From Niveispirillum fermenti (lineage in GTDB: Bacteria; Pseudomonadota; Alphaproteobacteria; Azospirillales; Azospirillaceae), in the NCBI RefSeq assembly GCF_048066175.1, contig NZ_JBLTXA010000022.1, positions 14,665-78,664 on the forward strand: 64,000 nucleotides of DNA, given 5' to 3'. This document shows, in pieces, positions 38,895 through 46,813 of the stretch. Under the pieces are notes generated by a model. It saw nothing but the letters and a program-made list of their open reading frames with translations. It did not search any database and had not been told where the DNA came from. The position numbers and the translations under genes were made by a program. Position 1 is the stretch's first letter. Each line of letters opens with the position of its first letter.

Positions 38895-38955
38895 CGGGGA
38901 CGACCCCGGACGGTTTACCACCCGGAAACGGGTGAACAGGCGGGGACGGCCCTGC
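38895..38955 (+). promoter_or_regulatory. Guanidine-II (mini-ykkC) riboswitch
   Basis: Two GC stem-loops with ACGR tetraloops define this class: P1 38895-38908 (CGGGG-ACGA-CCCCG) and P2 38940-38955 (GCGGGG-ACGG-CCCTGC). The 31-nt linker holds a third hairpin (38919-38934) closed by a GAAA tetraloop. P2 ends 17 bases before the exporter start and directly precedes its GGGGG Shine-Dalgarno, fitting translational control. Guanidine-II RNAs are known upstream of SMR guanidinium exporters. Confidence 0.85.
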
Positions 38956-38972
38956 GCGTGATGGGGGTTCCC

Positions 38973-39293
38973 ATGGCCTGGGTCTATCTTTTCACCGCCG
39001 GCCTGTTCGAGGTCGCGTTTGCCATCTCCCTGAAGGGCACACAGGGTTTCACCCGCCCGCTTCCCATCTTGCTGACGATCGGCTTCATGCTGGTCAGCCT
39101 GTGGCTGCTGTCGCTGTCCATGCGCAGCCTGCCGCTGGGCACCGCCTATGCCATCTGGACCGGGATCGGCACGGTGGGCAGCGTCATTGCCGGCATCCGC
39201 CTGTACGGGGAGGGGACGGACCCCGCACGGCTGGCATGCGTCGGGTTGATCCTGGCCGGTGTCGGCGGGCTGAAGTTCCTTTCCCTGCGATGA
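38973..39293 (+). CDS. gdx: SMR-family guanidinium exporter (SugE/Gdx)
   Basis: 106-residue inner-membrane protein with four transmembrane helices. It is a SugE/Gdx-type small multidrug resistance protein: MAWVYLFTAGLFEVAFAIS with the essential glutamate, KGTQGFTRPLPILLTIGFM, and GTAYAIWTGIGTVGSVIAGI. Gdx proteins form dual-topology dimers that exchange protons for guanidinium. The start at 38973 is preceded by GGGGG; an ATG at 38961 is also in frame. The guanidine-II riboswitch just upstream strongly supports this substrate. Confidence 0.92.
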   Translation: MAWVYLFTAGLFEVAFAISLKGTQGFTRPLPILLTIGFMLVSLWLLSLSMRSLPLGTAYAIWTGIGTVGSVIAGIRLYGEGTDPARLACVGLILAGVGGLKFLSLR

Positions 39294-39325
39294 CCGCACG
39301 GACCCGCCGCAGCCATCGGCCAGGA

Positions 39326-39964
39326 TCAGCCGGCAATGCCCCAGTAATGGCGGATCAGGCGCTTGAATTCCGGCAGGATGCGTGCCTTCAGCGCCTCGTC
39401 CTCCTCCCCGAACCGGTTACCGGCCATGGCCTGCAGGAACTGCCAGGTCAGGTGACGCCCCATCTCGAACTTGACGGGGTCGGCGGCCAGGAAGCTGCCG
39501 TAATGATCCTTGGCCATCTCTTCCCACTGGTCGGCGAACCGGGCCTTGACAGGCGTCATGATGGCCGAAAGCTCGGCATCGGTGCGGGCCGCAGCCTCCA
39601 GTTCCTTCCACACGGTCCATAGCGGGCTGTGCGCCGCGTTCCACAGCGCGTCGATCCCCTGGTCCAGGCCCTCCCCCCCCTCATGGATGGAAGAGGCCGT
39701 GTGGGACAGGAAATCATCCAGAAAATGCTGGACGATATGGTCCACCGTGGCGCGCAGCACCTCTGGCGTGGTGGGGAAGTAATATTGCACCGCCCCGCGC
39801 GTCACCCGCGCCTGCTTGGCAATCTCCGACGTGGTGGTGCGGTGATAGCCGATTTCCAGGAAGCAACGGATTGCCGCCTCGATGATACGCTGGTGTGTGG
39901 CGATGCTTTTCGGCGTCTGGCGGATACGGGAATTGCCGGTATCGATGACGGCTTTGCTGACCAT
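39326..39964 (-). CDS. TetR-family transcriptional regulator
   Basis: 212-residue one-component regulator. The N-terminal HTH reads CFLEIGYHRTTTSEIAKQAR then VTRGAVQYYFPTTPEVLRAT, a textbook TetR_N domain (residues about 22-70). The C-terminal ligand domain is unassigned. It is convergent with gdx (32-bp gap), so it is not likely to be the regulator of gdx, which has its own riboswitch. Its promoter lies in the 235-bp gap before sirB1. Confidence 0.87.
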   Translation of the reverse strand: MVSKAVIDTGNSRIRQTPKSIATHQRIIEAAIRCFLEIGYHRTTTSEIAKQARVTRGAVQYYFPTTPEVLRATVDHIVQHFLDDFLSHTASSIHEGGEGLDQGIDALWNAAHSPLWTVWKELEAAARTDAELSAIMTPVKARFADQWEEMAKDHYGSFLAADPVKFEMGRHLTWQFLQAMAGNRFGEEDEALKARILPEFKRLIRHYWGIAG

Positions 39965-40199
39965 GGGACGTTCCGCTGCCTGATTGTGCCGTGATTGCCG
40001 GGCCGATCGTATCCGGTCACAGGGGCAATGTTAAGAAGGGGTATTAATGTTTTGGTAACCATATATCGGCCCGACGCAGTTTTTACGGGCAATTTCCCAC
40101 CGCCGCAACAGATGGCGACGCCGGGTCTGATCCGCCTTTACCGAAATACGGAACCGGCCGGTTGATGCTTCTGCTCGACACTGCCGGCCCGGCTGCGCT

Positions 40200-41093
40200 A
40201 TGGGAGACGCGGTTACTCCATCGGATGAGCATGTTCCGCCAGTGACGTCACGCCAACAGGCCCTGGAGATCCTGCGCCATGCGGGCCGGATCGCGGATGA
40301 GCAGATCGACCTGGGTGAAGTCGCCCTGGCGCTGGCCCTGTTGGATCACCCCGTCGCCGACCTTTCCGCCTATCGCCGCCATCTGCTGGCCCTGGGCGAG
40401 GAATTGGGCCGTGCCGTCGCATCGGGCCCCGATCTGCCGTCCCTGGCGGGCAAGGTGGCGGCGCTTGAACAGGTGCTGGCCGGAACCCATGGCTATGCCG
40501 GCGACAGCGAGACCTATACCGACCTGCAGAACGCCAACCTGATCCGGGTGATCGACCGCCGCCGCGGCCTGCCCGTGGCACTGGGCATCCTGGCCATGGT
40601 GGCGGCCCGGGCCAATGGCTGGACTGTGATGGGGCTGAACTTTCCCGGTCATTTTCTGATCCGGCTGGACCATGGCGGCGGGCGGCAGATACTGGACCCG
40701 TTCCATGGCATGCTGCCTCGTGAACCGCACGAACTGCGCGACCTGCTGAAACAGTCCCAGGGGCTGGAAGCCGAACTGTCGCCCGACCATTATGCACCCG
40801 TATCGAACCGGGAAGTGCTTTTGCGCCTGCAGAACAACCTGAAGCTCCGCCACCTGTCGTCGGACCAGCCCGGCAAGGCGCTGGTTGTGGTGGAGGATAT
40901 GTTGCTGTTCGCGCCGGACCATATCGGGCTGTGGCGGGAATCCGGCCTGCTGAACGCGCATCTGGGCAATCTGTCGGCCGGCATCGCGGCATTTGAGCAT
41001 TTCCTGCGGCTGGGCCGCGACCGGGGCGCCTCGGCCCGGTTGCTGGACAATACCGAAGCGCTGCTGCGCCAGTTGCGAAGCCGGCTGAATTGA
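40200..41093 (+). CDS. SirB1-family transglutaminase-like/TPR protein
   Basis: 297-residue cytoplasmic protein of the SirB1 (YchA) family. Hallmarks are the block TDLQNANLIRVIDRRRGLPV and GLNFPGHFLIRLDHGG, derived from a transglutaminase-like fold, then a C-terminal TPR-like region (LRLQNNLKLRHLSSDQPGKA, FEHFLRLGRD). The cysteine of active transglutaminases is not evident. Biochemical role unknown. The preceding gap (39965-40199) holds promoters for this gene and tetR; TTAA motifs there are nine bases apart. Confidence 0.85.
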   Translation: MGDAVTPSDEHVPPVTSRQQALEILRHAGRIADEQIDLGEVALALALLDHPVADLSAYRRHLLALGEELGRAVASGPDLPSLAGKVAALEQVLAGTHGYAGDSETYTDLQNANLIRVIDRRRGLPVALGILAMVAARANGWTVMGLNFPGHFLIRLDHGGGRQILDPFHGMLPREPHELRDLLKQSQGLEAELSPDHYAPVSNREVLLRLQNNLKLRHLSSDQPGKALVVVEDMLLFAPDHIGLWRESGLLNAHLGNLSAGIAAFEHFLRLGRDRGASARLLDNTEALLRQLRSRLN

Positions 41094-41195
41094 ACCTCCT
41101 TGCCTGTGACGGCGCGCATGGCGTCGCTGCGGGTGCGGCCCCCATGTCTTGTTCATACCATTCTGTCCGCCCCTTCCCGTGCCGGAGATGACCCC

Positions 41196-42146
41196 ATGAC
41201 CCTCAAGGTCGCCATCCAGATGGACCCGATCGAGTCCATCAATATCGATACCGACAGCACGTTCATGATGGCGCTGGAGGCCCAGCGCCGTGGCCATGAA
41301 TTGTGGCATTACCACCCGCGCGACCTGGCTTTGCGCGGCAACCGGCTGTTCGCCCGCATCCGGCCCATGAAGGTGCAGCGCGAGCGTGGCAACCATCATG
41401 TCATGGGTGCGGCAGAGACGGTGGACCTGTCCAATATGGACATGGTGCTGATGCGCCAGGACCCGCCCTTCGACATGGCCTACATCACGGCCACGCATCT
41501 GCTGGAGCATATCCATCCCGAGACGCTGGTCGTGAACGACCCGGCATCGGTGCGCAACGCGCCGGAAAAGCTGTTCGTCACGCATTTTCCCGACCTGATG
41601 CCGCCCACCGTCATCACCTCATCCCGTGACGAGGTGCTGGCCGCGCGGGCGGAATGGAAGGATATCATCGTCAAGCCGCTTTACGGCAATGGCGGGGCCG
41701 GTGTGTTTCACGTGAAACCCGATGACGAGAATCTGGGCGCCCTGCTGGAGACCTTCACCCAGCTTTACCGTGAGCCGGTGATCGTCCAGAAATACCTGCC
41801 GGAGATCCGCAAGGGCGACAAGCGGATCATCCTGGTGGATGGCAAGCCGGCGGGTGCCGTGTCCCGCATCCCCCAGGACGGGGAGGCACGGGCCAATTTC
41901 CATGCCGGCGGCAGTGCCGGCAAGACCGCGCTGACCCGACGCGAGCAGGAGATCTGCGAGGCGATCGGCCCGACGCTTCGCCAGCAGGGGCTGCTGTTCG
42001 TCGGCATCGACGTGATCGGTGACTATCTGACGGAAATCAACGTCACAAGCCCGACAGGTATCCAGGAGATCAACCGGCTGGACGGTTCCGCCATCGAAGC
42101 CACCCTGTGGGACGCGATGGAAGCCCGCTACGCCGCCACGCGGTGA
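41196..42146 (+). CDS. gshB: Glutathione synthetase
   Basis: ATP-grasp ligase joining gamma-glutamylcysteine and glycine, 316 residues. Start at the ATG at 41196 (MTLKVAIQMDPIESINIDTD), with GGAG upstream. Family blocks include RQDPPFDMAYITATHLLE, IVKPLYGNGGAGVFHVK (ATP lid), EIRKGDKRIILVDGK, RANFHAGGSAGKTAL and the metal-binding TEINVTSPTGIQEIN. The GVFHVKP stretch is encoded by parS site 4. gshA is not in the window. Confidence 0.96.
   Translation: MTLKVAIQMDPIESINIDTDSTFMMALEAQRRGHELWHYHPRDLALRGNRLFARIRPMKVQRERGNHHVMGAAETVDLSNMDMVLMRQDPPFDMAYITATHLLEHIHPETLVVNDPASVRNAPEKLFVTHFPDLMPPTVITSSRDEVLAARAEWKDIIVKPLYGNGGAGVFHVKPDDENLGALLETFTQLYREPVIVQKYLPEIRKGDKRIILVDGKPAGAVSRIPQDGEARANFHAGGSAGKTALTRREQEICEAIGPTLRQQGLLFVGIDVIGDYLTEINVTSPTGIQEINRLDGSAIEATLWDAMEARYAATR
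41704..41719. promoter_or_regulatory. parS site 4 (one mismatch)
   Basis: TGTTTCACGTGAAACC, 15 of 16 bases of the parS palindrome, lies inside gshB. It is about 8.6 kb right of the candidate oriC, whereas the other three are to its left. Confidence 0.85.
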
Positions 42147-42310
42147 GGGGCAGGGGGCGGGGGCCGGCGGTGACATCGCCCGGCCCCTTTTCCGTTTGAA
42201 GGTTGAGATTGATCCCCCGGGGCCGCCCGACCGGACAGGCTGGCGTGGGGGGGAGGCAAGGGGGGAACCCCACTGCGCGCGACAATAACCGGATAAAAAG
42301 GCAATCCATC

Positions 42311-44170
42311 ATGCTCACCCTTTCCCGCCGCCGGCTTCTGGCCGGCACCGCCGCCATTTCACTGACGGCCTTGTCCCGCCCCGCCTGGACCCAGGTTCTG
42401 CTGCCGCCGGGGCCGCTGGCGCTGACCGATGCGGCCGTGCCGAAATCGCCCGGCGACGTGGCGGCGCTGCATGCCTTCTTCGCGGAGGTGTATGAGGCGG
42501 AATTGTCGCTGTCCCCACAGGCCCAGACGGCCCGCGGCCGCAAGACCAATTACGACCGGCTGGATGATGACAGCGACGGGTTCGCCGATGCCGAGGCGGA
42601 ACGGACGAAGCAGGCCCTGTCCCGTTTGCGCGCCGGCTGGGACCCGGCGGTGCTGCCCCCGGCCGAACAGCTCAATTTCCGCCTGTTCGAGGCGCGGTGC
42701 GAGCAGGCCATCGAGGATCATCGCTGGCGTGCGCATGATTATCCGCTGAACCATCTTTACGGCCGGCATACCGGGCTGCCCAGTTTTCTGGCCAACCAGC
42801 ATGCCGTGGCCGATCTGTCCGACGCCCAGGCCTATCTGGCCCGCCTGAATGCCATTGCCCGCGTCATCCGCCAGAATATCGACCGCGGGGAGGACAGCGC
42901 CGCCAGGGGCATCATCCCGCCGAAATTTTCCCTGGCCAAGATGCGCCGGGATATCCGGGCCGTCATTACCGGCGCTCCCTTCGACCAGGGGCCGGACAGC
43001 GCGCTTTACGCCGATTTCAAGAAGAAGATCGCTGCCCTGTCCATCCCCGAGGCGGAAAAGGCCCGGCTGGTGTCGGAAGCGGCTTCCATTCTGACCGGCA
43101 AGGTCAAGCCGGCCTATGAGGCGCTGGACGCCGCCGTGGCCAAGCTGGAGGCCCGGGCCACGGATGATGACGGCGTTTGGAAATTGCCGGACGGGGAGGC
43201 CTATTATCAATATTGCGTGGCCCGTTCGACCACGACCCGCATGACGCCTGCGGAAATACACCAGCTTGGCCTGGAGCATGTCGACCTTCTGCAGAAGGAC
43301 ATGCATGGCATCATGCAGAAGGTCGGGTTCAAGGGCACCCTGGCGCAGTTCTTCGAGCATCTGCGTACCGATCCGCAATTCTATTTCAGCAATGATGATG
43401 CGGGCCGCGCCGCCTATCTGGCGCATTGCGAGCAGGTGATTGCCGATTATGCCAAGCGGCTGGACGAATGGTTCATCACCAAGCCCAAGGCGCCCGTCAT
43501 CGTGAAGCGGGTGGAGCCCTATCGTGAAAGGTCGGCCCCGCCGGCCTTCTACAATTCCCCCGCACCCGACGGCTCGCGTCCCGGCATCTTCTATGCCAAC
43601 CTGGCCGATATGCGTGAAATGGCCAAATGGCAGGCCGACGCCATCGTCTATCACGAGGCGATACCCGGCCATCACATGCAGATCGCCATTTCCCAGGAAC
43701 TGGGCGATGTGCCGGAATTCCGCCGTTATTCGTTCTTCGGCGCCTATATCGAGGGCTGGGGCCTGTATGCCGAGCGCCTGCCGAAGGAGTTCGGCTTCTA
43801 TCAGGACCCCTATGCCGATTTTGGCCGGCTGACGACGCAAATCTGGCGCGCCGTGCGCCTGGTGGTGGATAGCGGCATCCATGCCAAGCGCTGGACCCGT
43901 GGACAGGCCATCGATTATTTCGTGGCCAACACGCCGCTGAACCGCGACCAGGTGATCCGGGAGGTCGATCGCTACATCGTCAATCCGGGGCAGGCCACCA
44001 GCTATTATGTCGGCATGCTGCGCGTGCTGGACCTGCGCGATCAGGCCCGCAAGGCGCTGGGCGCCAAGTTCGACCTTCGTGGCTTCCACGAGGTGGTGCT
44101 GCGCACGGGGGCGGTGCCGCTGGATGTGCTGGGCGAACAGGTGCAGGCCTGGGTGAAGAAGGCGGCCTGA
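42311..44170 (+). CDS. DUF885 family secreted protein
   Basis: 619-residue protein with a Tat-type signal peptide (SRRRLLAGTAAISLTALSR, residues 5-23), so folded export is expected. The mature domain is DUF885, a probable metallohydrolase family: the zinc-binding-like VYHEAIPGHHMQIAISQEL contains a HEAxxxHH variant, and AYIEGWGLYAERLPKEFGF follows it as in carboxypeptidase-like members. Other blocks are YQYCVARSTTTRMTPAEIHQ and YKLGM-like RVLDLRDQARKALG at the C-terminus. Substrate unknown. Start at 42311 is chosen for the signal peptide. Confidence 0.85.
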   Translation: MLTLSRRRLLAGTAAISLTALSRPAWTQVLLPPGPLALTDAAVPKSPGDVAALHAFFAEVYEAELSLSPQAQTARGRKTNYDRLDDDSDGFADAEAERTKQALSRLRAGWDPAVLPPAEQLNFRLFEARCEQAIEDHRWRAHDYPLNHLYGRHTGLPSFLANQHAVADLSDAQAYLARLNAIARVIRQNIDRGEDSAARGIIPPKFSLAKMRRDIRAVITGAPFDQGPDSALYADFKKKIAALSIPEAEKARLVSEAASILTGKVKPAYEALDAAVAKLEARATDDDGVWKLPDGEAYYQYCVARSTTTRMTPAEIHQLGLEHVDLLQKDMHGIMQKVGFKGTLAQFFEHLRTDPQFYFSNDDAGRAAYLAHCEQVIADYAKRLDEWFITKPKAPVIVKRVEPYRERSAPPAFYNSPAPDGSRPGIFYANLADMREMAKWQADAIVYHEAIPGHHMQIAISQELGDVPEFRRYSFFGAYIEGWGLYAERLPKEFGFYQDPYADFGRLTTQIWRAVRLVVDSGIHAKRWTRGQAIDYFVANTPLNRDQVIREVDRYIVNPGQATSYYVGMLRVLDLRDQARKALGAKFDLRGFHEVVLRTGAVPLDVLGEQVQAWVKKAA

Positions 44171-44316
44171 CGGCGGCGGCGGGCAGGGGCCGGGACAGGA
44201 CAAGGGCGGGTGGAATGGGCTGGCAGGCGCCTGGCGCATCGTTTCCTTACCGGTTGACGCCGGCCCCCGGCACCTTCCACCATAGGCCATCTTGCACTGC
44301 ACCATGGGTGAGGGTG

Positions 44317-45249
44317 ATGGTACGCCTGCTTTGCGTCCTGGCAGCCTGTCTGCTGTTCCTGGCACCCGCGCGGGCCGAAAGGCTGGATGAGGTGCCGCGC
44401 ACGGCCATCATGTCGGCCTTTGCTCCGGAACTGGTCGGGCTGCTGGCCGCCACGCGGGACAAGCGGATGGTCAGCGTGCATGGCGTGGATTTCACGCTGG
44501 GCCTGCTGGCCGGCCGTCCCGTCGTGCTGGTCCTGTCGGGGGTCAGCATGGTCAATGCCGCCATGACGACGCAGATGCTGCTGGACCGGTTCCAGGTGGA
44601 TGCCCTGCTGTTCAGCGGCATTGCCGGCGGGCTGGATGCCGGCCTGCATATCGGCGACGTGGCCGTTCCGCGCCGCTGGGGCCAGTTCCTGGAAAGCCAT
44701 TTCGTGCGGCAGGACGCGGATGGCACCCTGCGGCCCGTGCCCTGGGCCAGCCTGCCCTTTCCGGCGCATGGGGCGATCCAGCCCTCCAACGCCTATGTCC
44801 GCGTGCCGGGCCGGACGGAACCCCTGCGTAAGTTCTGGTTCGAGGCCGATGCCGCCCTGATGGATCTGGCCGGCAAGGTGGTGCCGGGTGTGAAGCTGGA
44901 CCGGTGTGCCGCCAACAAGACATGCCTTGATACCACCCCGCGGGCGCTGGTCGGCGGCGACGGGGTGTCGGGTCCGGCCTTCGTCGACAATGAAGGCTGG
45001 CGGGCCTATCTGAACGGCACGATCGGGGCGCAGGTGGTGGATATGGAAAGTGCCGCCGTGGCGCTGGTGGCCGAACAGAACGGCATCCCCTTCATCGCGT
45101 TCCGCAGCGTGTCGGACCTGGCCGGCGCGGACCCGGACGAAAACCGCATGCACATTTTCATGGCATTGGCTGCCAGCAATGCCGCCAGGGTGCTGATGGC
45201 TTTCCTGGCGGCGATGCCGCCGGCGCTCAGCCCGCCGCCTGTTCCATGA
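44317..45249 (+). CDS. Secreted purine-nucleosidase/phosphorylase-like protein
   Basis: 310-residue protein with a cleavable signal peptide (VRLLCVLAACLLFLAPARA). The mature part is the PNP_UDP_1 fold of MTA/SAH nucleosidases: VLSGVSMVNAAMTTQMLLDR, ALLFSGIAGGLDAGLHIGDV and the catalytic block VVDMESAAVALVAEQNGIP with RSVSDLAG. It carries extra cysteines (LDRCAANKTCLDT) that could form a disulfide. Periplasmic nucleosidases of this fold are less common than cytoplasmic MTAN. ATG at 44317 chosen; its last 23 bp overlap the phhB 3' end. Confidence 0.82.
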   Translation: MVRLLCVLAACLLFLAPARAERLDEVPRTAIMSAFAPELVGLLAATRDKRMVSVHGVDFTLGLLAGRPVVLVLSGVSMVNAAMTTQMLLDRFQVDALLFSGIAGGLDAGLHIGDVAVPRRWGQFLESHFVRQDADGTLRPVPWASLPFPAHGAIQPSNAYVRVPGRTEPLRKFWFEADAALMDLAGKVVPGVKLDRCAANKTCLDTTPRALVGGDGVSGPAFVDNEGWRAYLNGTIGAQVVDMESAAVALVAEQNGIPFIAFRSVSDLAGADPDENRMHIFMALAASNAARVLMAFLAAMPPALSPPPVP

Positions 45250-45538
45250 ACAGGGCCATCTGGATATCCAGGCTGGTCACCCCGCCGGCATCATGGGTGT
45301 TCAGCACCACATCGACGCGGTTATAGACATTGAACCATTCGGGATGGTGATCGATCCGGTCGGCCAGCAACGCCACCCGCGTCATGAAACCGAACGCCTC
45401 GTTGAAATCCTTGAACCGGAAGCCCTTGACGATGGCCGTCCCGTCCGCACGCAGTGTCCAGCCGGGCAGGCCGGCCAGCGATGCGGCGATGGCCTCCTTG
45501 TCCAATTTGGTTGGACGGCCCAATTGGGATTGTGTCAT
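45227..45538 (-). CDS. phhB: Pterin-4a-carbinolamine dehydratase
   Basis: 103-residue enzyme that dehydrates 4a-hydroxytetrahydropterin to recycle the cofactor of phenylalanine hydroxylase (family also called DCoH). The signature ADRIDHHPEWFNVYNRVDV holds the conserved histidines and the proline-glutamate-tryptophan. GWTLRADGTAIVKGFRFKDF is the usual N-terminal strand. Start at the ATG at 45538; upstream codons in frame are not conserved. Convergent with the nucleosidase, with a 23-bp tail overlap. phhA is not in the window. Confidence 0.93.
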   Translation of the reverse strand: MTQSQLGRPTKLDKEAIAASLAGLPGWTLRADGTAIVKGFRFKDFNEAFGFMTRVALLADRIDHHPEWFNVYNRVDVVLNTHDAGGVTSLDIQMALFMEQAAG

Positions 45539-45561
45539 CTGTTCCACCTGATCAGGATCGC

Positions 45562-45682
45562 CTAAGCAGATTTTCCGAACGCCGCCCACACGTGGGCGGG
45601 CTCGGACGATCAGCAAATCATAGAGTCAGCGGGCTGCTCCGGGCCGGGCCATGTGTGGCCCGATCTGGGGGAACCTGCTTAG
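45562..45682 (+). ncRNA. Candidate structured RNA (three-way junction)
   Basis: In the phhB-metalloprotease gap, CTAAGCAGATTTTCC (45562-45576) pairs with 45668-45682 in a 15-position closing helix with one mismatch and two U-G wobbles, which work only if the plus strand is RNA. Inside are two 7-bp hairpins: 45582-45599 (CCGCCCA-CACG-TGGGCGG) and 45645-45662 (CGGGCCA-TGTG-TGGCCCG), separated by a 45-nt linker. No class I know matches it. Could be an sRNA or a leader of the downstream gene. Confidence 0.45.
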
Positions 45683-45757
45683 TCCGTTGGTGGACCGGTG
45701 AGGGTCCGGCGTCAAGCCGGATCGTCGCCACCGCCGCAGACCCCGCGGAAAATGCCC

Positions 45758-46165
45758 ATGCCCTCGCTACGCCGCTTCACCACCGCCCCGACCCTGTCCG
45801 AAATGGAAGGCATCGCTGCCCGCGCCGCGGAATCCATTCCCGACGCGCTGCGTGCCCATGTGCGCAATGTGCTGATCCGGGTGGAGGATTTTCCCGACGA
45901 GGAGACAGAGCGCGAAATGGGCCTGGAAAGCCCGTTCGATCTGCTGGGTCTGTATCGCGGGGTCGGGATGCCGTGGCAGAGCGTGACACATCCGCGCCTG
46001 GAACCCGACCTGATCTTCCTCTATCGCCGCCCCATCCTGGATTACTGGTGCGAGACCGGAGAGGATCTGGACCATCTGATCCGCCATGTGCTGATCCATG
46101 AGATCGGACATCATTTCGGCTTCAGCGACGCCGACATGGAAGCGCTGGAAGCCCAGGGCGACTGA
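45758..46165 (+). CDS. Minimal metalloprotease (zincin, MMP family)
   Basis: 135-residue protein of the MMP/possible zinc metallopeptidase family (DUF2342-unrelated; sometimes called metallopeptidase family 'Zincin_1'). The HExxH motif is in RHVLIHEIGHHFGFSDADME, with a third ligand provided by the trailing aspartate region. Other blocks are ESPFDLLGLYRGVGM and DLIFLYRRPILDYW. No signal peptide. Start at the ATG at 45758 (another at 45752). The 200 bp upstream contain the structured RNA candidate. Confidence 0.85.
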   Translation: MPSLRRFTTAPTLSEMEGIAARAAESIPDALRAHVRNVLIRVEDFPDEETEREMGLESPFDLLGLYRGVGMPWQSVTHPRLEPDLIFLYRRPILDYWCETGEDLDHLIRHVLIHEIGHHFGFSDADMEALEAQGD

Positions 46166-46269
46166 TCCGCAACCGGTTGCGATGGCGGGCGGGCCGGGGA
46201 TGGCCGGCGCTTCGGGTGGCTTTCCCCTCTGCCCCGTCACGCCGAAACGCCGCGTGCCGATGCGCGCAT

Positions 46270-46285
46270 GCAGGAATATTCCTGC
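46270..46285. promoter_or_regulatory. 16-bp perfect palindrome upstream of RHH gene
   Basis: GCAGGAATATTCCTGC is a perfect palindrome 126 bp upstream of the ribbon-helix-helix start. A possible operator; the binding protein is not known. Confidence 0.45.
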
Positions 46286-46323
46286 CTTATCCTGACTTTG
46301 GTCGGATTTTGATTGAACAGGTC

Positions 46324-46339
46324 ATATGCCTTGGCATAT
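46324..46339. promoter_or_regulatory. Inverted repeat upstream of RHH gene
   Basis: ATATGCC-TT-GGCATAT (7-bp arms, 2-bp spacer) lies 72-87 bp upstream of the TTG start. Its size suits a ribbon-helix-helix dimer-of-dimers operator, so autoregulation is plausible. Confidence 0.5.
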
Positions 46340-46410
46340 TGGTTTATGCGGGCGTTGCTGATGCGCAGGCGACGCCCGGCATCGACGACCAATGATCGGG
46401 AGGTTCACCC

Positions 46411-46779
46411 TTGCCACCGCGTTCCAAGCGCTTCACCAGCGAAGACCTGCCCGACGGCAGCAGTACGCTGGTCATCCGCAATGTGGTTGTGCTGGGCAAG
46501 CGCACCAGCCTGCGGATGGAACCGGAAATGTGGGACGCGCTGTCCGATGTGGCGGCGCGTGAAGGCTATAATGTCCACGATATCTGCACCTGCATCGTGG
46601 AACGAAAGCCGGCCGCCGCCTCGCTGACGGCGGCCATCCGCGTGTTCCTTGTGAATTACTACCGGCTTGCCGCGACGGAGGAAGGGCATGTGCGCGCCGG
46701 CCACGGCACGGGCAGCCCCGATATCATCGCCGCCGCCCTGAACCTGCAGGCCGGTCCCCCCGGCCCGCTGCAAGGATAA
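46411..46779 (+). CDS. Ribbon-helix-helix domain protein
   Basis: 122-residue protein with a predicted RHH_4 DNA-binding domain: a beta-strand segment TSLRMEPEMWDALSDVAARE followed by GYNVHDICTCIVERKP and SLTAAIRVFLVNYY. This group in alphaproteobacteria resembles the aryl-sulfate-sulfotransferase-associated RHH proteins, but targets are unknown. The start is a TTG at 46411, supported by GGGAGG nine bases upstream. The two palindromes at 46270 and 46324 may be its operators. No partner toxin is adjacent. Confidence 0.75.
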   Translation: MPPRSKRFTSEDLPDGSSTLVIRNVVVLGKRTSLRMEPEMWDALSDVAAREGYNVHDICTCIVERKPAAASLTAAIRVFLVNYYRLAATEEGHVRAGHGTGSPDIIAAALNLQAGPPGPLQG

Positions 46780-46813
46780 CTACCATAAGATGAATAAATA
46801 ATAGTGTAACCAG

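Noticed and set aside
40031..40053. TTAA motifs that might form a CtrA box upstream of sirB1
   Set aside because: The two TTAA are nine bases apart, not the seven required by the CtrA consensus.
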